A stretch of 64,000 nucleotides of DNA from positions 496,001-560,000 of the forward strand of contig NZ_FMUH01000001.1 in assembly GCF_900101025.1 (NCBI RefSeq), written 5' to 3'. A model generated the notes under the pieces. It worked only from the letters and a program-made list of their open reading frames with translations. It had not been told where the DNA came from and searched no databases. Positions within the stretch are counted from its first letter, which is position 1; each line of letters opens with the position of its first letter. The stretch is from Klenkia marina (GTDB taxonomy: Bacteria; Actinomycetota; Actinomycetes; Mycobacteriales; Geodermatophilaceae). Positions 57,428-64,000 of this stretch are shown one piece after another. Made by a program: the position numbers and the translations under genes.

Positions 57428-57927
57428 GCCAGCTGCTCCCACCGGCGCACGCCCTCGACGTCCTCGGCCGGCAGCGCGGCGAGCAGGTCGCGGACCGCGC
57501 CCCGGCCGGGCAGCTGCGCGGCCGGGTCGAGGGCCAGCCACGGGACGAGCACGAACGCGCGCTCGTGGGCGTGCGGGTGCGGCAGCGTCAGGTCAGGATC
57601 CGCGGACAGCACCGGGGTCCCGTCGTCCTGGGTCACGGTGACCACGTCGACGTCGAGGGTGCGGGCACCCCAGTGCACCTCACGGGTGCGGCCCGCGGCC
57701 TGCTCGAGCTCGTGGGCCAGGGCCAGCCAGCCGGCGGCGTCGCGCTCACCGCGCACGACGGCGACCGCGTTGAGGAACGGCGGCTGCTCGACCGGCCCCC
57801 ACGGCGGGGTCTTGTAGAGCACGGAGCGGGCCACGAGGCCCTCGGTGGTCAGCGCCCGCAGCGCGGTGCGCAGGGTGCCGGCGCGGTCGCCCAGGTTGCC
57901 GCCCAGCGAGAGCACGGCCCGGGTCAC
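57424..57927 (-). CDS. folK: 2-amino-4-hydroxy-6-hydroxymethyldihydropteridine diphosphokinase
   Basis: 167 residues; adds pyrophosphate to hydroxymethyl-dihydropterin. LSLGGNLGDRAGTLRTALRAL, YKTPPWGPVEQPPFLNAVAVV, RTLDVDVVTV and LPHPHAHERAFVLVPWLALDP are HPPK motifs. GTG start overlaps the folB stop. Confidence 0.95.
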   Translation of the reverse strand: MTRAVLSLGGNLGDRAGTLRTALRALTTEGLVARSVLYKTPPWGPVEQPPFLNAVAVVRGERDAAGWLALAHELEQAAGRTREVHWGARTLDVDVVTVTQDDGTPVLSADPDLTLPHPHAHERAFVLVPWLALDPAAQLPGRGAVRDLLAALPAEDVEGVRRWEQLA

Positions 57928-58286
57928 GAGCGGCTGCGGGAGATCGTGACCGTGACGTCGTCGAAGGGGACGCCGAGGTCGGCCTCGGGCTTGTGCACGG
58001 TGATCTGCACGGCCTGCACCAGCGGGTTGGCCAGGCAGGTGTCGGCCAGCCGCTGGGCGAGGGTCTCGAGCAGGTCGACCGGCTCGCCGGTGAGCACCGC
58101 GTGCAGGCCCTGGGCCAGCTCGGCGTAGTTCACCGTCAGCGCGAGGTCGTCGGTCGCCGCGGCCGGGGCCGTGTCGACGTCGAGCACGGCGTCGACGGAG
58201 AAGCGTTGCCCCTGCTCGCGCTCGACGGCGTAGACGCCGTGGTGGGCGTGGGCGGTGATGCCGCGGACGGCGATCTGGTCAGGCAC
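57924..58286 (-). CDS. folB: Dihydroneopterin aldolase
   Basis: 120 residues. IAVRGITAHAHHGVYAVEREQGQRFSVDAVLDVDT, LALTVNYAELAQGLHAVLTGEPVDLLETLAQRLADTCL and VQITVHKPEADLGVPFDDVTVTI are the FolB motifs. It cleaves dihydroneopterin to give hydroxymethyl-dihydropterin for folK. The GTG at 58286 overlaps the end of folP by 8 bases. Confidence 0.95.
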   Translation of the reverse strand: MPDQIAVRGITAHAHHGVYAVEREQGQRFSVDAVLDVDTAPAAATDDLALTVNYAELAQGLHAVLTGEPVDLLETLAQRLADTCLANPLVQAVQITVHKPEADLGVPFDDVTVTISRSRS

Positions 58287-59121
58287 GGGTCCTCCTGGCT
58301 CGGGCGGCCTGCACGGCGGCCACGGTGGCGACGGCGTCGACCGATGCGGCGGCGTCGTGCACCCGCACCCCCCAGGCGCCGGCCTCGGCGGCCAGGACCG
58401 TGGTGGCCAGGGTCGCGGCGTCGCGCTGGTCGGCGGGGCGGGGGGCGCCGTCGGGGCCGGCGAGCAGCCGGCCGAGGAACGTCTTGCGGGAGGCCCCGAC
58501 CAGCAGCGGGAGCCCGAGGGCGACCAGCCGGTCGAGCCCGGCGAGCAGGGCCCAGTTGTGGTCGGCGTTCTTGGCGAACCCCAGGCCGGGGTCGAGCACG
58601 AGCTGTGCGGGGTCGACCCCGGCGGCGACGACGTCCTCGACGCGGGCGGTGAGCTCGGCGCACACCTCGGTGACGACGTCGCCGTAGCGGGCGGCGGCGT
58701 ACATCTCGCGGCTGTGGCCGCGCCAGTGCATGAGCACCCAGGGCACGCCGCGCTCGGCGACCAGCGGGGCCATGCCGGCGTCGGCGAGCCCGCCGCTGAC
58801 GTCGTTGACCAGCGTCGCCCCGGCGTCCAGCGCCGCGGCCGCGACCTCGGCGCGGGTGGTGTCCACCGAGACCGCGACCCCGGCGGCGGCCAGCTCACCG
58901 ATGACGGGCAGCACGCGGGCGCACTCCTGCTCGGCGGCGACCCGGTCGGCACCGGGCCGCGTGGACTCCCCCCCGACGTCGACCCAGTCGGCGCCGGCGG
59001 CGTGCATGGCCAGCCCGTGGCCCACCGCGGAGGCGGTGTCGGCGAAGCAGCCCCCGTCGGAGAACGAGTCGGGCGTGACGTTCAGGACGCCCATCACCAG
59101 GCAGCGCCCCGCCACGGTCAC
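58279..59121 (-). CDS. folP: Dihydropteroate synthase
   Basis: 280 residues, TIM barrel. [60 protein letters not shown] and [12 protein letters not shown] are the pterin and pABA sites; sulfonamides act here. GTG at 59121 overlaps the folE stop (GTGA). Confidence 0.96.
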   Translation of the reverse strand: MTVAGRCLVMGVLNVTPDSFSDGGCFADTASAVGHGLAMHAAGADWVDVGGESTRPGADRVAAEQECARVLPVIGELAAAGVAVSVDTTRAEVAAAALDAGATLVNDVSGGLADAGMAPLVAERGVPWVLMHWRGHSREMYAAARYGDVVTEVCAELTARVEDVVAAGVDPAQLVLDPGLGFAKNADHNWALLAGLDRLVALGLPLLVGASRKTFLGRLLAGPDGAPRPADQRDAATLATTVLAAEAGAWGVRVHDAAASVDAVATVAAVQAARARRTRA

Positions 59122-59728
59122 CGCCCGAGGACCAGGCTCAGTGCCTCGGCCCGGGTGCTGGCGCTCTCCTTGAAGATGCCGCGCACGGCCGAGGTGGTCG
59201 TGCGGGCACCGGGCTTGCGCACGCCGCGCATGGCCATGCACAGGTGCTCGGCCTCGATGACGACGATGACCCCGCGCGGGTGCAGCGAGTCGACCATCGC
59301 GTCGGCGATCTGCTTGGTCATGCGCTCCTGCACCTGCGGCCGCCGGGCGTAGACCTCGACCAGCCGGGCCAGCTTGCTCAACCCGGTCACCCGGCCGTCG
59401 GCACCCGGGATGTAGCCGATGTGCGCCACCCCGTGGAAGGGCACCAGGTGGTGCTCGCAGGTGGAGTACAGCGCGATGTCGCGCACCAGCACGAGCTCGT
59501 CGTGGTCCTCGTCGAACGTCGTCGACAGGATCTGCACGGGGTCCTGGCGCAGACCGGCGAAGACCTCCGCGTAGGCGCGGGCGACCCGGGCGGGGGTCTC
59601 CTGCAGCCCGGGCCGGTCGGGGTCCTCCCCCACCGCGATGAGCAGTTCCCGGACCGCCGCCTCCGCCCGGGCGTGGTCCACGCCGTCCTGGTCGTGCGGC
59701 ACCGGTCGGGGGTCCACGGTGGGGTCGA

Positions 59729-59732
<4 letters not shown>
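59118..59732 (-). CDS. folE: GTP cyclohydrolase I
   Basis: 204 residues; opens the GTP ring to start folate synthesis. Zinc and active-site residues are in [22 protein letters not shown] and [11 protein letters not shown], and [23 protein letters not shown] is conserved. The GTG start overlaps the ftsH stop (GTGA), so folate genes are tied to ftsH expression. Confidence 0.97.
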
Positions 59733-61741
<2,009 letters not shown>

Positions 61742-61901
61742 GTACCGATGCCGGGCGGACGGGCGAACCCGTCGGTGCCCGCCGTCCCTCCTGCTCGTCC
61801 GGGGACGCCGCGCGACCCGAGGTGTCCTGCGTCGCGAGCGGCGACGTCGTCGGCCCCGAAGGTACACCGGCGTCCCTGTGCATCACCCGTGGTGACGTGC
61901 T

Positions 61902-61967
61902 GGAACGGCCCCGTCGTAGGGGCCCGCGGTGCGCGAAGCGCGCCGTGGGGGGCGACGGGGTCCTTCT
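61902..61967 (-). repeat. Dispersed stop-codon-proximal hairpin element, copy C (hpt)
   Basis: 66 bases, 4 bases after the hpt stop codon. Ends match copies A and B (GGAACGG ... GGGGTCCTTCT). The stem CCGTCGT/GCGACGG differs from CCCTCGC/GCGAGGG of A and B by a matched C-to-G and G-to-C pair and a T that still pairs with G, so pairing is kept. Confidence 0.8.
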
Positions 61968-61971
61968 ACCC

Positions 61972-62553
61972 CTAGGAGGAGTAGACCTCGGGCTTGAGCG
62001 TGGCGATGTAGGGCAGGTCGCGGTAGCGCTCGGCGTAGTCCAGGCCGTAGCCGACGACGAACTCGTTGGGGATCTCGAAGCCGACGTACTTCACCGGCAC
62101 GTCGACCTTCACCGCGTCGGGCTTGCGCAGCAGGGCGCACACCTCGAGGGACTCAGGGCCGCGCGAGCCCAGGTTCTTGAGCAGCCACGACAGGGTCAGG
62201 CCCGAGTCGATGATGTCCTCGAGCACCAGCACGTGCTTGCCGGTGATGTCGCGGTCGAGGTCCTTGAGGATGCGCACGATGCCCGAGGAGCTGGTGGCCG
62301 ACCCGTAGGAGGAGACGGCCATGAACTCCATCTGGGTGGGCAGCTGCAGCGCCCGGGCGAAGTCGCTCATGAACAGCACCGCACCCTTGAGGACGCCGAC
62401 CAGCAGCACCTCGCGGCCGGCGTAGTCGACGGCGATGCGGTCGGCCAGCTCGCGGATCTTGTCGTCGATCTGCTCGGTCGTCAGCAGCACGTGGTCGATG
62501 TCGGGGCCGTAGCCGTGGTCCGGGCCCAGGGGGCCGACGGGTGCGTCGCTCAC
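61972..62553 (-). CDS. hpt: Hypoxanthine phosphoribosyltransferase
   Basis: 193 residues; salvages hypoxanthine and guanine with [44 protein letters not shown], the PRPP motif [21 protein letters not shown] and [31 protein letters not shown] are HPRT motifs. GTG at 62553 overlaps the tilS stop (GTGA). It precedes ftsH by 230 bases, which contain the hairpin repeat and the ftsH promoter region. Confidence 0.96.
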   Translation of the reverse strand: MSDAPVGPLGPDHGYGPDIDHVLLTTEQIDDKIRELADRIAVDYAGREVLLVGVLKGAVLFMSDFARALQLPTQMEFMAVSSYGSATSSSGIVRILKDLDRDITGKHVLVLEDIIDSGLTLSWLLKNLGSRGPESLEVCALLRKPDAVKVDVPVKYVGFEIPNEFVVGYGLDYAERYRDLPYIATLKPEVYSS

Positions 62554-63518
62554 GGGTGGGGCTCCTCGCTCGGGGGTGTGCTGCGGCGTGCCGGGGGGCC
62601 TTGCAGCGCAAGCCTGCCAGACGCCCGCACGACGCCGGCACCGCCGGGGAGGTCGACCCGGCCCTGGCCCCGCCAGTGCACGACGAGGGCTTCGACGGCG
62701 TGCAGATGCACCGCGGCTAGGTCGGGGACGCCGTGGGCCAGCAACCAGCCCCGCAGGGCCCGGCGGCGCACCGCGGCGGGCAGGGCAGCCAGCGCGGTGC
62801 AGTCGGCCGGGTCGGGCACCGCCGCGGCCAGGGCGTCCAGGGCCTCGCAGTCCTCGCGCAGCAGGGCCGCCGTGCGGGCCAGCGAGCCGGCCACGCCGCC
62901 GCCGAGGACGTCCTCCAGCAGCGGCAGCACCTCGTGCCGCAGCCGCACCCGGGTGAAGGCGGGGTCGGTGTTGTGCGGGTCGTCCCAGACCGGCAGCCCC
63001 TGGGCGGTGCACGCGGCGCGGGTGGTGGCCCGCGGCAGGTCGAGCAGGGGCCGCCACAGGTGGCCGCGCACCGGCGCCATCCCGGCCAGCGACCGGGGTC
63101 CGCTCCCCCGCCCCAGGCCCAGCAGCACGGTCTCGGCCTGGTCGTCGCGGGTGTGCCCCAGCGCGATGCGCGCCCCGTGGTCGGCCGCGGCCCGGTCCAG
63201 GACTGCGTACCGGGCCGCGCGCGCCGCCGCCTCCGGGCCGCCCGCCGTCCCCACCTCGACCCGGCGGACGACGACCGGGTGCAGACCCAGCCCGCGCAGC
63301 AGCTCCGCCGTGGACCCGGCGCGCTCGGCGGAGCCGGGCTGCAGGCCGTGGTCGACGGTCACGGCGCCGGCGGCCACCCCGGCGCGGGGGGCCTCGAAGG
63401 CCACGGCGGCGGCCAGCGCCACCGAGTCGGCACCCCCGCTGCAGGCCACCAGCACCGGGCCGGTCAGCCCGGGGCGCACGGCGGCGCGCACGGCGGCGAC
63501 GGCGGGGTCGGGGCCCAC
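62550..63518 (-). CDS. tilS: tRNA(Ile)-lysidine synthetase TilS
   Basis: 322 residues. The PP-loop ATP site [50 protein letters not shown] and [25 protein letters not shown] are TilS motifs. It puts lysidine on the CAU anticodon of tRNA-Ile2. As in mycobacteria the C-terminal domain is short. The GTG at 63518 comes 5 bases after the upstream stop and gives a compact N-terminus; ribosome site is weak. Confidence 0.93.
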   Translation of the reverse strand: MGPDPAVAAVRAAVRPGLTGPVLVACSGGADSVALAAAVAFEAPRAGVAAGAVTVDHGLQPGSAERAGSTAELLRGLGLHPVVVRRVEVGTAGGPEAAARAARYAVLDRAAADHGARIALGHTRDDQAETVLLGLGRGSGPRSLAGMAPVRGHLWRPLLDLPRATTRAACTAQGLPVWDDPHNTDPAFTRVRLRHEVLPLLEDVLGGGVAGSLARTAALLREDCEALDALAAAVPDPADCTALAALPAAVRRRALRGWLLAHGVPDLAAVHLHAVEALVVHWRGQGRVDLPGGAGVVRASGRLALQGPPARRSTPPSEEPHP

Positions 63519-63522
63519 CGGC

Positions 63523-64000
63523 TCAGTACGGGGTGAGGACGCGGTCGACCCAGCGCTGCGGGTCGGTGAGCTCCTCCTTGCGCGGCAGCGTGCCCGGCGA
63601 CGTCCAGACGGTGTTGAACGCCTCCATGCCGACCCGGTCCACGACACCGGCGACGAAGTGCCGGCCGTCGGCGTACTGCTGCATCTTCTGCTCCAGCCCG
63701 AGCAGCCGGCGCAGCAGGCGGTCGACCGGCCCCACACCCTTGCGGCGCTGCCCGAACCGCCGCCGCAGGGTGCGCACGCTGGGCACGACGTCGGGTCCGA
63801 CGCCGTCCATGACGAACTCGGCGTGCCCCTCGACCAGGCTCATCACCGCGGTGACCCGGTCGAGCACGGCCTGCTGCGCCGGGTCGGCCACCAGCGCCAT
63901 GAGCCCGCCGGGGGCGTCGCCGTCGACGGGCTTGCCGCGCACGGCGTCGGAGAGGCTGCCCACCACCTCGCGCAGCCGGTCGCGCAGCACGGCGGGGTCG
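63523..64000 (-). CDS. Zinc-dependent metalloprotease, DUF2342/zincin_2 family (5' end outside window)
   Basis: The last ~159 residues of a larger protein; the frame stays open through the right edge. [15 protein letters not shown] carries the EGHAE part of the zinc site, and [65 protein letters not shown] is the typical C-terminal part of actinobacterial DUF2342 proteins. Some are annotated as F420-biosynthesis-associated. It lies upstream of tilS on the same strand with a 4-base gap, the order of Rv3626c-tilS-hpt-ftsH in M. tuberculosis. Confidence 0.85.
   Translation of the reverse strand, partial: DPAVLRDRLREVVGSLSDAVRGKPVDGDAPGGLMALVADPAQQAVLDRVTAVMSLVEGHAEFVMDGVGPDVVPSVRTLRRRFGQRRKGVGPVDRLLRRLLGLEQKMQQYADGRHFVAGVVDRVGMEAFNTVWTSPGTLPRKEELTDPQRWVDRVLTPY

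Noticed and set aside
63523-63990. GTG at 63990 as a true start giving a 155-residue protein
   Set aside because: The frame continues to the window edge and the visible part is only the C-terminal portion of a larger zinc protease family.

Overview
The window is very GC-rich, densely coded DNA. It uses many GTG starts and many 4-base stop/start overlaps. Gene content is actinobacterial: CarD, Lsr2, ClpC1-type unfoldase, DisA/RadA, LpqE-like lipoprotein, DUF3180, DUF6779, DUF5313, LytR_C and HrcA/CIRCE control of GroEL. Together with an exosortase/GT2/anchored-protein locus this suggests a Geodermatophilaceae-like soil or rock actinomycete. That family assignment is an inference from content; no rRNA gene is present to test it.

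Region 1-3.6 kb: end of a Gfo/Idh/MocA oxidoreductase, an iron-siderophore binding lipoprotein behind an IdeR/DtxR-type box, and groEL behind two CIRCE operators. Region 3.6-10.4 kb: the most unusual locus. Two paralogous GAF/degenerate-GGDEF proteins, an exosortase-family protease-transpeptidase, a processive GT2 glycosyltransferase with a long disordered tail, a secreted protein with a C-terminal anchor, and a UDP-GlcNAc 2-epimerase lie on one strand, mostly joined by GTGA overlaps. They look like one export, anchoring and polysaccharide system. Region 10.5-27.8 kb: thrC, a HAD phosphatase, an ABC exporter whose ATPase is fused to a secreted alpha/beta hydrolase, a LytR_C/DUF3263 pair, RarD, a Na+/H+ antiporter, a PTS IIA/IIB pair with a DeoR regulator but no IIC, a DUF5313 gene, tRNA-Thr, an HtrA-like protease, a DUF445 protein and a cupin.

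Region 27.8-64 kb: a conserved actinobacterial chromosome block. Its order closely follows the Mycobacterium tuberculosis Rv3579c-Rv3626c region from memory: rlmB-cysS-ispF-ispD-carD, lpqE-radA-disA, mutY, clpC, lsr2, lysS, coaX, panD-panC-DUF2520, DUF6779, DUF3180-folK-folB-folP-folE-ftsH-hpt-tilS and a zinc metalloprotease. Inserted into it are a UbiA prenyltransferase with an FeS photolyase, nadB-nadC, an SDR, a DUF1684 gene and a complete osmoprotectant ABC transporter.

Regulatory and repeat content: a 64-66-base hairpin element occurs three times, each directly after a stop codon (groEL, lsr2, hpt), with compensatory base changes. Strong terminator hairpins separate several units. ispD appears to begin at CTG, overlapping the carD stop. 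No insertion sequence, prophage, CRISPR array or rRNA operon was seen.
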